NCBI RefSeq assembly: GCF_023028345.1
Contig: NZ_CP095487.1
Location: 3,286,001-3,350,000 of the forward strand
Source of the DNA: Halorientalis marina
GTDB lineage: Archaea > Halobacteriota > Halobacteria > Halobacteriales > Haloarculaceae
DNA: 64,000 nucleotides
Direction of reading: 5' to 3'
The position numbers and the translations under genes were made by a program. Under the pieces are notes generated by a model, which searched no databases, was not told where the DNA came from, and was given only the letters and a program-made list of their open reading frames with translations. This document shows positions 1 through 8,396 of this stretch, piece by piece; within the stretch, counting starts at the first letter, position 1; every line of letters starts with the position of its first letter.

Positions 1-939
1 GCCTGGAAGGGGGACTGGTCGTGGATCGGCGTCATGCCGACCGACGGCCTCGTCTTCGGCCACGAGCCCGCCGGCACCGTCGTCGAGGTCGGCGACAACG
101 TCGAGCGCGTCCGCGAGGGGGATCAGGTCACCGTTCCGTTCAACCTCTCCGACGGCACCTGCCAGCACTGCCGTAGCGGGCGCGGGAACATCTGCGAGCA
201 GATGGTGCCGCTCGGCTTCCTGAAGATGGCCCCCGGCGCCTTCGCCGAACAGTTCCCCGTCCGCCAGGCCGACCACAACATCGTCAAACTGCCCGACAAC
301 GTCGATCCCGTCCACGTCGCCGGCCTGGGCTGTCGGTTCGCCACCGCCTTCCACGGCCTCGTCCACCGCGTCGACGTGACCCCCGGCGACTGGGTCGTCG
401 TCCACGGCCTCGGCGGCGTCGGCCTCTCCTCGGTCCACATCGCCGACGCCCTCGGCGCCAACGTCATCGGCGTCGACATCATGGACGAGAAACTCGACAA
501 GGCAGAAGAACTCGGCGCCGACGAGACCCTCAACGCCAACAACGTCAAGGACGTCCCCCAGGCCGTCAAGAAGTTCACCGAGTCCTCGCGGGGCTGTGAC
601 ATCGCCGTCGACGCGCTGGGCGTCGCCGAGACCTGCCAGAACGCCATCAACTCCCTCGGGAAGGGCGGCCAGCACCTCCAGATCGGCCTCACCACCTCCG
701 AGGAGGGCGGCGAGGTCTCACTGCCCGTCGACACCATGGTCATGGACGAGCGCGAGTTCTACGGCTCCTTCGGGATGCCCCCGAACGAGTACGACGAGAT
801 CTTCCGCATGATGGAACGCGGCAAGATCGACCCCGGGAAGATCGTCACCGAGACCGTCTCGCTCGACGAAGTCCCCGACATGATCGAGGGCATGGGCGAC
901 TACCAGACGGTGGGGATTCCGGTCTGTAACGAATTCTAG
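1..939 (+). CDS. Zinc-dependent alcohol dehydrogenase, 5'-truncated by window edge
   Basis: This is a medium-chain, NAD(P)-dependent alcohol dehydrogenase missing its first codons. Reading is open from base 1 (A-W-K-G-D-W...), so the Met at base 34 is internal and not the start. The GHE motif near the beginning supplies catalytic-zinc ligands. A structural-zinc loop follows, with TCQHC and a third Cys at NIC; the usual first Cys of that loop is Asp here, as some archaeal relatives tolerate a carboxylate at that place. The Rossmann motif GLGGVG marks the nucleotide-binding domain, followed by an acidic residue in GVDIMD that favours NAD(H). It oxidises alcohols or reduces aldehydes; the substrate cannot be told. 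A T-run follows the stop (949-953). Confidence 0.9.
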   Translation, partial: AWKGDWSWIGVMPTDGLVFGHEPAGTVVEVGDNVERVREGDQVTVPFNLSDGTCQHCRSGRGNICEQMVPLGFLKMAPGAFAEQFPVRQADHNIVKLPDNVDPVHVAGLGCRFATAFHGLVHRVDVTPGDWVVVHGLGGVGLSSVHIADALGANVIGVDIMDEKLDKAEELGADETLNANNVKDVPQAVKKFTESSRGCDIAVDALGVAETCQNAINSLGKGGQHLQIGLTTSEEGGEVSLPVDTMVMDEREFYGSFGMPPNEYDEIFRMMERGKIDPGKIVTETVSLDEVPDMIEGMGDYQTVGIPVCNEF

Positions 940-961
940 GCCCCCACTTTTTACTTCGTCG

Positions 962-1123
962 GGTGCGCCTGCGGCGCACCGCTCACACCAGAAATCGAAG
1001 ATTTCTGGTTTGCTCACGAGACGCAGAGCGTCTCGTGAACCTCGTAAAAACGTGGGGAAAAACCGCCGAAACCTCACTTCGTTCGGTTTCGGTGAACCGC
1101 GCGCCTGCGGCGCGCGGATGCTC
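962..1123. repeat. Palindrome-cluster intergenic element, copy A
   Basis: Five consecutive perfect inverted repeats fill this gap. They are 962-968/974-980, 988-996/1000-1008, 1015-1024/1028-1037, 1066-1073/1085-1092 and 1097-1104/1110-1117; two of the five have three-base loops. The block ends with a signature (GTGAACCG, a palindrome, then ATGCTC, 1092-1123) that recurs at 1783-1820 and 23195-23232. The rest of the 292-base gap up to 1231 holds only a TATA-like GTATAAAG at 1169-1176 and no supported gene. Confidence 0.75.
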
Positions 1124-1231
1124 GTACCGCTCAGCCACCGCCACTACACCACCCACACACACCGGCCGTATAAAGAGCCGAGAGGGCGAGGGACAACGCG
1201 TTAGCCCCCGGACTGCGACGAATCGGGTGCA

Positions 1232-1663
1232 ATGGGGATCACGCTACCGGAGAACGGACAGGAGTGGATCGACGAGTGGAAGGAGTTGCTCAACGAGAGC
1301 GAGCGGTACACCGAGGCCGGCGAGGGATGGGGGGTCGACTTCGACGGCTCCTTCCTCTTCGACATCCAGCCCGACGGCACCTACGACGGCGAACCGCTGC
1401 AGTTCTACATCGAACTCGAAGACGGCACCTGCCACGAGGCCACCGAAATCGACGACGAGGACGCCGTCGACTGGGGCTTCGCCTACCGCGGCCCCTACGA
1501 GAACTGGAAGGGCCTCATCCAGGGCGATATCGGCGCCATCGATGGCCTCATGTCCGGGAAATTCGAGCTGGACGGCGATATGCAGAAAGTGCTGCAGTAC
1601 TCCGACGCTGCCACCGTCATGACCGAAAACGCCGCCGAGATCGACACCGAGTTCCAGTACTAG
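1232..1663 (+). CDS. SCP2 sterol-binding-domain-like protein
   Basis: This 143-residue acidic soluble protein resembles the small single-domain SCP-2/sterol-carrier-like proteins common in haloarchaea. It has an N-terminal helix rich in Glu and Trp, a beta-rich middle (FLFDIQPDG, FYIELEDG) and a late hydrophobic helix (GLMSGKFELDGD, then KVLQYSDAA). That order fits the SCP2 fold, which binds lipidic or acyl ligands. The ligand is unknown, and no catalytic residues are expected. The gene sits alone between two palindrome clusters; a TATA-like box lies about 60 bases upstream. A T-run after the stop (1671-1675) looks like an archaeal terminator. Family assignment is from overall pattern and not a diagnostic motif. 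Confidence 0.65.
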   Translation: MGITLPENGQEWIDEWKELLNESERYTEAGEGWGVDFDGSFLFDIQPDGTYDGEPLQFYIELEDGTCHEATEIDDEDAVDWGFAYRGPYENWKGLIQGDIGAIDGLMSGKFELDGDMQKVLQYSDAATVMTENAAEIDTEFQY

Positions 1664-1680
1664 ACCACCTTTTTGTTTCG

Positions 1681-1820
1681 AGGGGTGCGCGTGGCGCACC
1701 CCTCTCGCAAAAACGTGGGCGAAAAACCAGCTTCACGCTCGGGCTGGGACCTCCCTGCGGTCGGTCCCGCCGCTCGCGTGGAGTGAACCGCCTCGCGCCG
1801 TCGGCGCTCGGCGGATGCTC
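1681..1820. repeat. Palindrome-cluster intergenic element, copy B
   Basis: Perfect inverted repeats lie at 1681-1690/1694-1703 (three-base loop), 1746-1751/1763-1768 and 1788-1792/1810-1814, the last with an inner hairpin. The 38-base end signature 1783-1820 differs from the copy at 23195-23232 at only two positions. No gene is supported in 1664-1895. Confidence 0.75.
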
Positions 1821-1895
1821 TGCCGCACCGCCGGCCACAATTTACACCGTGACGATTTCTTGGGGTTTATCCCTGCCTCGGTCGACGGGCCGGGT

Positions 1896-2087
1896 ATGCT
1901 GAAGGCACTCGGTGCTGGCGGGATCGTCGGCTTCCTCCTGTTGACGAGCGGTATCGCCCTGCTCGCGTGGTACGACCTGGTCGTCGGCGGCGGCGTCGCG
2001 GCCGTCGTCGCCGGCCTCGGACTGATGCTCTACGGGCTCGTCTCCAGCCTGCTGCGGAGCATGGGGATGGGCATGGGCGACTTCTAG
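1896..2087 (+). CDS. Small two-helix membrane protein
   Basis: This 63-residue protein is almost entirely membrane-embedded. One hydrophobic segment covers residues 8-28 (VGFLLLTSGIALLAWYD) and a second covers about 31-52 (GVAAVVAGLGLMLYGLV), with a short Met/Gly-rich tail. The ATG at 1896 is preferred over upstream in-frame starts because a TATA-like TTTATCC lies about 30 bases before it and the upstream extension is low-quality sequence inside the palindrome element. The end overlaps the convergent DUF460 gene by four bases. Such tiny two-helix proteins are widespread in haloarchaea and have no known function. Confidence 0.65.
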   Translation: MLKALGAGGIVGFLLLTSGIALLAWYDLVVGGGVAAVVAGLGLMLYGLVSSLLRSMGMGMGDF

Positions 2088-4093
2088 AAGTCCGCGGCCC
2101 GGTCGGAGGCGCGGTGTTCGCTGATGAGTTCGTCGACCATCTCCTGATTTTGCTCCAGTTCCCGCTCGCGGGCCCTGTCCTCCCAGTCCTCGATGACGCC
2201 CTCGATCTCACTCTCGCGGGCGACCGCCAGTTCGTCGACCACCTGAATGGTCACGTCGTCGGCCGGCCCCACCGGCACGTCGTGCTCGAAGAGCACGTCG
2301 TCGGCCACCTCCGTGAGCCGACCGCCGCTGCGGAGCACGGCCCGGGGCTCGGTCTCGGCGAGGCGTTCGGCCGTGCTCCGGCCGGCCCCGCTCCCGTCCT
2401 TGAGGTAGACGACGTCACCGGACGCCAGCCCGTACTGCTCGTCGGCCTCCTCGATCGCACCCTTCGTGAACTCCGTGACGACCTTCACCGGGACGAGGTC
2501 CTCCTGTTTCGCCGAGACGTCCGCGAAGTTCGAGTGGTCGAGCTTCCAGAGCGCCTTGAGCCGCTCCAGTTTGGACTCCAGTTCCTCCGCGCGCTCGACG
2601 GCCTCGTCGCGCTCGCGTTCGAGCCGTTCGTTCTCGCGTTCGAGCCGCGTGACCTCGCGGCGCTCGCGGGCCTCGCGCCGTTCCTCCCGCCGGGCATCGG
2701 AGAGTTCGTCCTCGTACTCCGCGATGCGGTCGTCCTTCTCGGCGATGGTGTCTTTGAGGTCCTCCGTGTGGGACTCCAGGCGGTCGACCCGCGCCCGGAG
2801 CCGCTTGATCGTCTTCTCCTCCTCGGTGAGTTCCCGCTCGGTGTGTTCGTGCTCGTCCTCATCTTCGTCCTCGTCGGGATCGAGGTCGGCGAGGACGGTC
2901 TCGACGGACTCCTCGCCGGCGACGACCCGCGAGAGCACGTCCCCGAGGTCGTGCTGTGGGGGCACCTTCTCGGCGACGCGGTCGAACTGGCCCTCGTGGG
3001 AATCGAACGCCTCCAGCGCGGCTGCGACGGCGTCGCGCTCGTGGTCGTTGTCGTAACTCACCTCCCGCGTCCGGTGTTTCTTCTCGTCGACGGGCAGGTC
3101 CGACTCGGGAACCCAGCCGGCGGCCTCGAAGCTTCGGCGTATCTTCTCGACGGTCGCGGGCATCGGCGTCACGTCGGCGGCGACGATGATGGGGCGCCCC
3201 CGCTCGATGATCCACTCGATGACGGCGGCCACGTCGTCGGTCCGCGTGCTGTAGACGTCGAGTACGGAGCCGTCGACGCCGACGACGGCCGCGGCGGTGG
3301 TCGTTCCGGGGTCGATACCGACGATGACGTGGTCGCGACGCTTGGCGAGCGGGCGGAACTCGATACCGTCGCGTTGCTCGCGCTCGATTTCGACCCGCAC
3401 GTCGCCCGAGCGGTGGCTGGAAACGGGGATGTCAGCGGGCCGGCCCTCGACCTCGAAGATCGCGTTCGTGAATCCGCCGTACTTCTCCGTGACATCGCGT
3501 TCGTAGTCGAGGCCGGCCTCGTCGAGTTCGGACTCGACCTCGCGGGCGCGCTTTTTTACCGCGCCGTGGATGCGCCGGGTGTAGCGATCCTCCGACCAGC
3601 CGCCCTTGCCCGTCGAGCGGCCGCGTGCGACCTTCACCTCCGTGGTGTCGGTAAAGGCCGTGACCTCCTGACCGACGTTCATCGCGGCGAGACGTGCGGC
3701 GGCTTCGGCCTCCTGCATCGGGTCCTTGCCGTAGGGCACGCCGTGTCTGGAGGCGACCCGCGAGAGCGGTTCCGGGCGCTCCGCCCCCGTGACCTGGACG
3801 AGTTTCGTCTCGTCGGGGAGCTCCCGGAGGAAGTGGATGAGCCCGTCCTTGTCGGCCGCGAGTTCGTAGCGGTTGTCCGTGGCGACGATGGCCGGTTCCT
3901 CGCGGTCGATGAGGCGGCGGAGTTTCCGGCGGGAGACGACGTCGCGGTCGAGTGACTCGCCGTCGAAGGCAACAACCGCGTACGACGGCGCGTCCCCCCT
4001 CACGTCCCCGCTCTGTACGTCGACCCCGAAGACGACTGCGTCGAGGGCACTCGTGCGGGCGCTCACGGTCACGGGTACGGCCCTGACGGGCAT
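2084..4093 (-). CDS. DUF460 protein (RNase H-like fold with coiled coil)
   Basis: This 669-residue protein matches the archaeal DUF460 / COG2433 family. The N-terminal half contains repeated RNase H-like or RuvC-like elements; IVGIDPGTTTAAAVVG is the clearest, with an acidic residue early in the first strand. A very acidic stretch (DEDEDEDEHEH) leads into a long charged coiled coil at about residues 420-525. A small globular C-terminal domain follows. The family has been suggested to act on nucleic acid, but no biochemical role is established here. Length is normal for haloarchaeal members. The start is the first Met of the open frame; a start a few codons later is possible. The 3' end overlaps the small membrane protein gene by four bases, tail to tail. 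Confidence 0.85.
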   Translation of the reverse strand: MPVRAVPVTVSARTSALDAVVFGVDVQSGDVRGDAPSYAVVAFDGESLDRDVVSRRKLRRLIDREEPAIVATDNRYELAADKDGLIHFLRELPDETKLVQVTGAERPEPLSRVASRHGVPYGKDPMQEAEAAARLAAMNVGQEVTAFTDTTEVKVARGRSTGKGGWSEDRYTRRIHGAVKKRAREVESELDEAGLDYERDVTEKYGGFTNAIFEVEGRPADIPVSSHRSGDVRVEIEREQRDGIEFRPLAKRRDHVIVGIDPGTTTAAAVVGVDGSVLDVYSTRTDDVAAVIEWIIERGRPIIVAADVTPMPATVEKIRRSFEAAGWVPESDLPVDEKKHRTREVSYDNDHERDAVAAALEAFDSHEGQFDRVAEKVPPQHDLGDVLSRVVAGEESVETVLADLDPDEDEDEDEHEHTERELTEEEKTIKRLRARVDRLESHTEDLKDTIAEKDDRIAEYEDELSDARREERREARERREVTRLERENERLERERDEAVERAEELESKLERLKALWKLDHSNFADVSAKQEDLVPVKVVTEFTKGAIEEADEQYGLASGDVVYLKDGSGAGRSTAERLAETEPRAVLRSGGRLTEVADDVLFEHDVPVGPADDVTIQVVDELAVARESEIEGVIEDWEDRARERELEQNQEMVDELISEHRASDRAADF

Positions 4094-4221
4094 AAATTCC
4101 GTGGGGGGTCACCGCACGGCCACGGCACGGTCGCGGGCGGCGACCGACGGACCCGTTCGCCATGTGGTTTTTTCAACTAGCTGTTCGTTCCGTCCAACAC
4201 TACTGGGTGTTACCAAAAGTC

Positions 4222-4620
4222 ATGGGCGGAACTGACACGGCGACAGTGGAGCCGGAGACCGCGTATCGTCGCTCGTACGTCGCGGCCTGGGGTGTCGGCT
4301 CGGCCGCGTTCGTCGGTCTCATCGCGGCGGGGTTGCCGCTCGTCGGGTCCGTCGCCTTCGGCGCGGCGGTCGTCGTCGGGGTCGGCGCCCACCAGGTCTT
4401 CGAGGGGGAACTGTTCGACGACGCCACCAGTGACCTCCGGGCCGCCAGCACCAACACCATCGCCGTGCTGGGCATCACCGCCGCGGTCGTCTTCCCGACG
4501 CTGACGATCCTCTACTCGCTCGGCCTCTACGAGTGGCCCGCCTGGCTCACCCGGATGGCCTGGTTCGTCGGCGCCCTGTTCGTCGTCTGGATCACCATGT
4601 TGCTCGTCGCCCGGCGTTGA
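4222..4620 (+). CDS. Integral membrane protein, unknown function
   Basis: The predicted 132-residue protein has four hydrophobic segments: AAWGVGSAAFVGLIAAGL, then VAFGAAVVVGVGA, TIAVLGITAAVVFPTLTI and WFVGALFVVWITMLLVA. The N-terminus and the loop after helix 2 are acidic. I do not recognise the family. ATG 4222 is chosen over an in-frame ATG at 4162 because the extra 20 residues are unlike a haloarchaeal N-terminus and the sequence there is AT-rich, promoter-like DNA (TTTTTTCAACTAG, 4167-4179). The next gene, a HIT hydrolase, converges on it with one base between stop codons. Confidence 0.6.
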   Translation: MGGTDTATVEPETAYRRSYVAAWGVGSAAFVGLIAAGLPLVGSVAFGAAVVVGVGAHQVFEGELFDDATSDLRAASTNTIAVLGITAAVVFPTLTILYSLGLYEWPAWLTRMAWFVGALFVVWITMLLVARR

Positions 4621-4621
4621 C

Positions 4622-5038
4622 TCACAGCGCGTCGGCGAGGTCGACCGCCAGCGCGTCCAGTTCCTCGCGGTCCGCCGGCCCCTCGCCGACCGGCAGGACC
4701 ACGCCGTCGCCCTCGTAGCGCGGAATCACGTGCAGGTGAACGTGAAACACCTCCTGGCCCGCGGCCTCGCCGTCGGCGAGAAAGAGGTCGATACCGTCCG
4801 GGTCCAGGTCCGAGTCGCGCATGGCCCCCGCGACGGCCATCGCCTCCTCGAACATCCGCCCGCCGATCTCGGGGTCGAGTGGCGTGAGGCCCGCGGCGTG
4901 TTCTTTGGGGATTACCAGCGCGTGTCCCTCAGTGATGGGGTTCAAGTCCATGAACGCGAGCAGGTCGTCGGTCTCGTCGACGACGCTGGCCGGCGCGTCG
5001 CCGTCGACGATGGCACAGAACAGACAATCCTCGGCCAT
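4622..5038 (-). CDS. HIT-family hydrolase
   Basis: This 138-residue histidine-triad protein carries the catalytic HVHLHV motif at residues 99-104, the His cluster that forms and releases a nucleotidyl intermediate on the alpha-phosphate. The N-terminal CLFC motif and the DLNPITEGHALVIPK stretch are typical of the HINT branch, which hydrolyses AMP-lysine, adenosine phosphoramidate or similar nucleotide conjugates. The protein is soluble and cytoplasmic. ATG 5038 (MAEDCLFC) is chosen because this is the conserved family N-terminus; an upstream in-frame ATG would add an atypical leader. It is transcribed away from the divergent surface-protein gene that begins at 5120. Confidence 0.9.
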   Translation of the reverse strand: MAEDCLFCAIVDGDAPASVVDETDDLLAFMDLNPITEGHALVIPKEHAAGLTPLDPEIGGRMFEEAMAVAGAMRDSDLDPDGIDLFLADGEAAGQEVFHVHLHVIPRYEGDGVVLPVGEGPADREELDALAVDLADAL

Positions 5039-5119
5039 GGCTGGGAATCGACCGGCCAGGACAAAAACGGTCCGGCGCTCCACGGAAGGTTTATTCCCGT
5101 GGCCGAACCGGGTTCGCTG

Positions 5120-6577
5120 ATGCCTGGTCGCCGCCCACTGCTCGTGGTTGTCCCCCTCCTCTGTGCGACGCTCGTCGCTCCCGCCGCGACGGCACAGCCA
5201 CCCGCGAGCGACGCCCGGGACACGCAGACCGAGTGTGAACTCCCCGACGCGCCGACGGATACCGACCGCTCCGAACTCCTCGTCGCTCCGGCCGGCACCC
5301 AGGACGAACTGACGAGTCCGACCGCGATCCGCCGTGCCGTACGGACCGGGCGGCTCACCGCTCCGCGGCGATCCGGGACTATCAGGGTCGACGATGCTCC
5401 CCGCGCCAGCGTCGCGCTGGGGGACACCGTCGTCTACCAGATCGTCTCGAATGAATCGGGCGCGCTCCTCGACCGACTCGCGGCCGCGAACGGGTCCACG
5501 CCCACGACGCGGTTCGCGTCGCTCGTCAGCGCAGACGGGGTCGGTTTCGAGTACGTGGGTCCGGGCGGCAACCCGCCGGCGCTGAACCTCTCCGCGAGCA
5601 TCGCCGCCGAGAGGTTCGGAGTCGTGCCGGACCGGGAGTCCGGAGTGCTGTACATGGTCGTCGAGAGCGGTGCCCTCCTGTTCGAGCAGGATCGAGAATC
5701 GAGCCAGACCGAGGGGCTGGGCCGTCGCGGACTTCGCCTGTCGATCACCTCCGAAAACGGATCGGCCGACGGGCCAGCACTGCTAACGACCGAGTACGAG
5801 GTCGTGCCTCGCGAGGTGCGGTTTTTCGGCGGCGAAGACGACCAGTTCGAGCGTGCAACCGCGCCAGCACAGTCGGTCTGTGGCGCCACTACCGTCGCTC
5901 CGGGCAGCGAGATCACGGTCGGTTACCGGTCGCTCGACGGCGGGCCGCTCCGGACCGTCGGCACAGCGACCGTACGCGATTCGTATTCTTTCACTGGAAC
6001 TTTGAACCTGTCCGGAACGGCACCCGGTGCGTACATCCTCGGTGGACGGAACCTCTCGACAGCGGACCCACGGACACTGCTCGTCGTCGGGAACGTGAGC
6101 GTCGCGGCGCTCGACGTGGCGGACGTCCGGGAGCTCGCGCGGGTCGAACGGATCACGTACGAGTTGACGTCGACCGACGGGGGGTTCGTTGTCTTCCGGA
6201 ACGAGACCGGCGCGGTGGTGGGGACGTCGATCCTGTGGACGCCGGGCCGGGTGTCGTCTGGCCTCCTGCTCGACAGGCCAGTCCGTCGGAACGGGACGCT
6301 CACGGCGACGGTCTACCGGGACGTGAACGGCAACGAGACGTACGACGCGGCCGACGAACCGTACCGCGTCGGTGGCCGGCCGGTCACGGCGACCGCCAAC
6401 CTGACCGTCATCGACCCCGATCCGGCTCCGGACCGATCAACGACGCAAACGACTGCGCGGTCGACCCCCACAGTGGCACCGGGGACGACCGTTTCGGTCA
6501 CGACCGGCGCTGGCTTCAGCTCCCTGGCGGCCCTTGGAGCGGTCCTCGCGGTGGTCGCGTTCGCTCTGCGGGATTGA
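5120..6577 (+). CDS. Secreted surface protein (BGTF/DUF7282-like), sortase-type C-terminus
   Basis: A 485-residue exported protein. A Sec-type signal peptide covers residues 1-26 (RRPLLVVVPLLCATLVAPAA, then TAQ). The body is beta-rich and Thr/Ser/Asn-rich with many N-glycosylation sequons. An adhesin-like domain in the middle (DTVVYQIVSNESG) resembles the haloarchaeal BGTF surface domain. A C-terminal domain with GGFVVFRNETG and YRDVNGNETYDA resembles DUF7282. After a Thr-rich linker it ends in GAGFSSLAALGAVLAVVAF plus charged residues, a degenerate PGF-CTERM-like tail with Gly-Phe then a helix; the Pro is absent. Archaeosortase processing and lipid anchoring are therefore possible but not certain. 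ATG 5120 is the only start that exposes the signal peptide. Confidence 0.75.
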   Translation: MPGRRPLLVVVPLLCATLVAPAATAQPPASDARDTQTECELPDAPTDTDRSELLVAPAGTQDELTSPTAIRRAVRTGRLTAPRRSGTIRVDDAPRASVALGDTVVYQIVSNESGALLDRLAAANGSTPTTRFASLVSADGVGFEYVGPGGNPPALNLSASIAAERFGVVPDRESGVLYMVVESGALLFEQDRESSQTEGLGRRGLRLSITSENGSADGPALLTTEYEVVPREVRFFGGEDDQFERATAPAQSVCGATTVAPGSEITVGYRSLDGGPLRTVGTATVRDSYSFTGTLNLSGTAPGAYILGGRNLSTADPRTLLVVGNVSVAALDVADVRELARVERITYELTSTDGGFVVFRNETGAVVGTSILWTPGRVSSGLLLDRPVRRNGTLTATVYRDVNGNETYDAADEPYRVGGRPVTATANLTVIDPDPAPDRSTTQTTARSTPTVAPGTTVSVTTGAGFSSLAALGAVLAVVAFALRD

Positions 6578-6587
6578 ATCGAAGACG

Positions 6588-7517
6588 CTACCCTTCGGCG
6601 TCGGGGAAGGGAACGTCCAGTTCGTCGCCGTCGTCGGGCACGAACGCCTCGCCGCCGAAGACCGCGCGGGCCTCCTCTGCGAGCCGGTCGGCCTGCCCGG
6701 CGTACCGCGTCGAGATGTGGGTGAGCGCCAGCCGTTTCGCGCCGGCGCGGTTCGCGATTTCGGCCGCCTGTCTCGCCGTGCTGTGGCCGGTCTGTCCGGC
6801 CCGCTCGGCCCGGTCCTCCGCGAAGGTCGCGTCGTGAACGAGGAGGTCGGCGTCCGTGGCCGCCTCGACCGTGCTGTCGACGGGGCGGGTGTCGCCGGTG
6901 TAGACGACCGTCCGGCCGGGGCGGGGCGGGCCGACGACCTGGTCCGGCTGGATGACGCGCCCGTCGTCGAGTTCCACCGGTTCGCCCCCGTGGAGTTTGC
7001 CGTACGCCGGCCCCGGCGGAATGCCGAGTTCCTCCTCGGCCTTCTGCCGGTCGAACCGGCCCTTGCGGTCGTCCTCGACGAGGGCGTAGCCGACGGCGGT
7101 GGTACGGTGGTCGACCTCGAAGGCCCGAATCGCGAAGTCCTCGCGGTCGAGCGCGGTGTCGCCGGGCGCGACTTCGTTGATGCGAACCGGGTAGGAGGGG
7201 CTCGCGCCAGCGGCCGTGACCAGGTCCCTGATTTCCCCGCGGGTGCCGGCGGGGACGTGGATCGCGAGGGGGTCCTCGCGGTCGTTGAAGTCCCACGTCT
7301 GGACCAGACCGGGGATCCCGAGGACGTGGTCGCCGTGGATGTGAGTGACGAACAGGTGGGAGACGTTGAACCCGGTCGAGAAGCGCATCATCTGGCGCTG
7401 GGTCCCTTCACCGGCGTCGAAGAGGAAGCGTTCGCCTTCCCGGCGGACCAGCAGCGAACTCGGGTTCCGCGCCGTCGTCGGCACGGCCCCACTGGTTCCG
7501 AGAAAGGTGACGTGCAT
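6588..7517 (-). CDS. rnz: Ribonuclease Z
   Basis: This 309-residue tRNA 3'-endonuclease removes the 3' trailer of pre-tRNAs to leave the discriminator base. The metallo-beta-lactamase motif THIHGDH occurs at residues 58-64; additional His and Asp ligands include VYTGDTRP and HDATF, and ALTHISTRY carries a late His. N-terminal MHVTFLGTSGAVPT is diagnostic for RNase Z. Length is normal for the short (monomer-form) family, which works as a dimer in the cytoplasm. Start is the ATG at 7517. It faces away from the divergent DUF4382 lipoprotein gene and converges on the surface-protein gene ten bases away. Confidence 0.95.
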   Translation of the reverse strand: MHVTFLGTSGAVPTTARNPSSLLVRREGERFLFDAGEGTQRQMMRFSTGFNVSHLFVTHIHGDHVLGIPGLVQTWDFNDREDPLAIHVPAGTRGEIRDLVTAAGASPSYPVRINEVAPGDTALDREDFAIRAFEVDHRTTAVGYALVEDDRKGRFDRQKAEEELGIPPGPAYGKLHGGEPVELDDGRVIQPDQVVGPPRPGRTVVYTGDTRPVDSTVEAATDADLLVHDATFAEDRAERAGQTGHSTARQAAEIANRAGAKRLALTHISTRYAGQADRLAEEARAVFGGEAFVPDDGDELDVPFPDAEG

Positions 7518-7645
7518 ACCGGAAGCGAGGGCCGGCGACGCCTAAACCCGCTTCGGTCCGGGACGGGTGGCGGCCGCGCGGTCGCCGAACACGGCGACGG
7601 TTCGGCCAGTCGGCTTATCAGTGCGTGGCTCTCCGCCGTTAGTGT

Positions 7646-8302
7646 ATGCGACGAACGCTTGCAGTCGTTCTCTGCGTGGTACTCATCGCACTGGCGGGGT
7701 GCAGTGGTGACGGGCCGGGAGCGAGCGACGACGCCATCGACCGCAGCGGGACCGCGACGATCAACTTCTGGGTGAGCGACCAGCCCGGCGCCCTCGAGGA
7801 CTTCGAGACGCTGAACGTCACGGTCACCCGCGTCGACTTCAAGCCGGCGAACGGAACCAACGCGTCGGCCAACGAATCGGAAAGCGAGAGCGACTGGGTC
7901 GAACGAGACATCAACGAGACGACGGTCGACCTGACGCGACTGGCGGGCGACAACGCCTCGCTCCTCGACAGCGTCGCGGTCCCCAACGGCACGTACACGA
8001 AGACGGTCATGTACGTCAGCGAGGTCGAGGGGACGACGACCGACGGGGCTCAGCCGGACGTGAAACTGCCGAGCGAGCGCCTCCAGTTGAACACCGAGTT
8101 CACGGCCGCCGCGAACGAGTCCGTCGACTTCGTGTTCGACATCCAGGTGACCAGGGCCGGCAACAGCGGCCAGTACATCATCCGACCGGTCATCAGCGAG
8201 TCCGGGACCGACCAGCCGATCCGTGACGTCGACGCCGAGGACGACGGGGACGACGATGGCGGCCCGCCGGACGACCGCGGGAACGGGAACGGCGGGAACT
8301 GA
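7646..8302 (+). CDS. DUF4382 lipoprotein
   Basis: This 218-residue lipoprotein starts with a signal peptide (RRTLAVVLCVVLIALAGC); the LAGC lipobox places the lipidated Cys at about residue 19. The mature part begins with FWVSDQPGALEDFETLNVTV, the characteristic opening of the DUF4382 beta-sandwich, which has many Asn sequons. The tail is acidic, then Gly/Asn-rich (GNGNGGN), like a flexible surface linker. Function is unknown; members are envelope proteins. A TATA-like GGCTTATCAG lies at 7611-7620, about 30 bases before the ATG, so a leaderless or near-leaderless message is likely. Confidence 0.85.
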   Translation: MRRTLAVVLCVVLIALAGCSGDGPGASDDAIDRSGTATINFWVSDQPGALEDFETLNVTVTRVDFKPANGTNASANESESESDWVERDINETTVDLTRLAGDNASLLDSVAVPNGTYTKTVMYVSEVEGTTTDGAQPDVKLPSERLQLNTEFTAAANESVDFVFDIQVTRAGNSGQYIIRPVISESGTDQPIRDVDAEDDGDDDGGPPDDRGNGNGGN

Positions 8303-8396
8303 CCGGGGGAGACGGTCCCGCCCCACGGGTGAGCGTGCGTCCGGGGTGAGACCGCGACCGACCGATTCTTACAGGGCCGACGCGTAGCCGCGCTCG

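Noticed and set aside
1967-3955. A 662-codon plus-strand open frame opposite the DUF460 gene
   Set aside because: It is the complementary shadow of a well-supported gene. High GC makes long antisense frames common here, and its composition shows no protein-family pattern.
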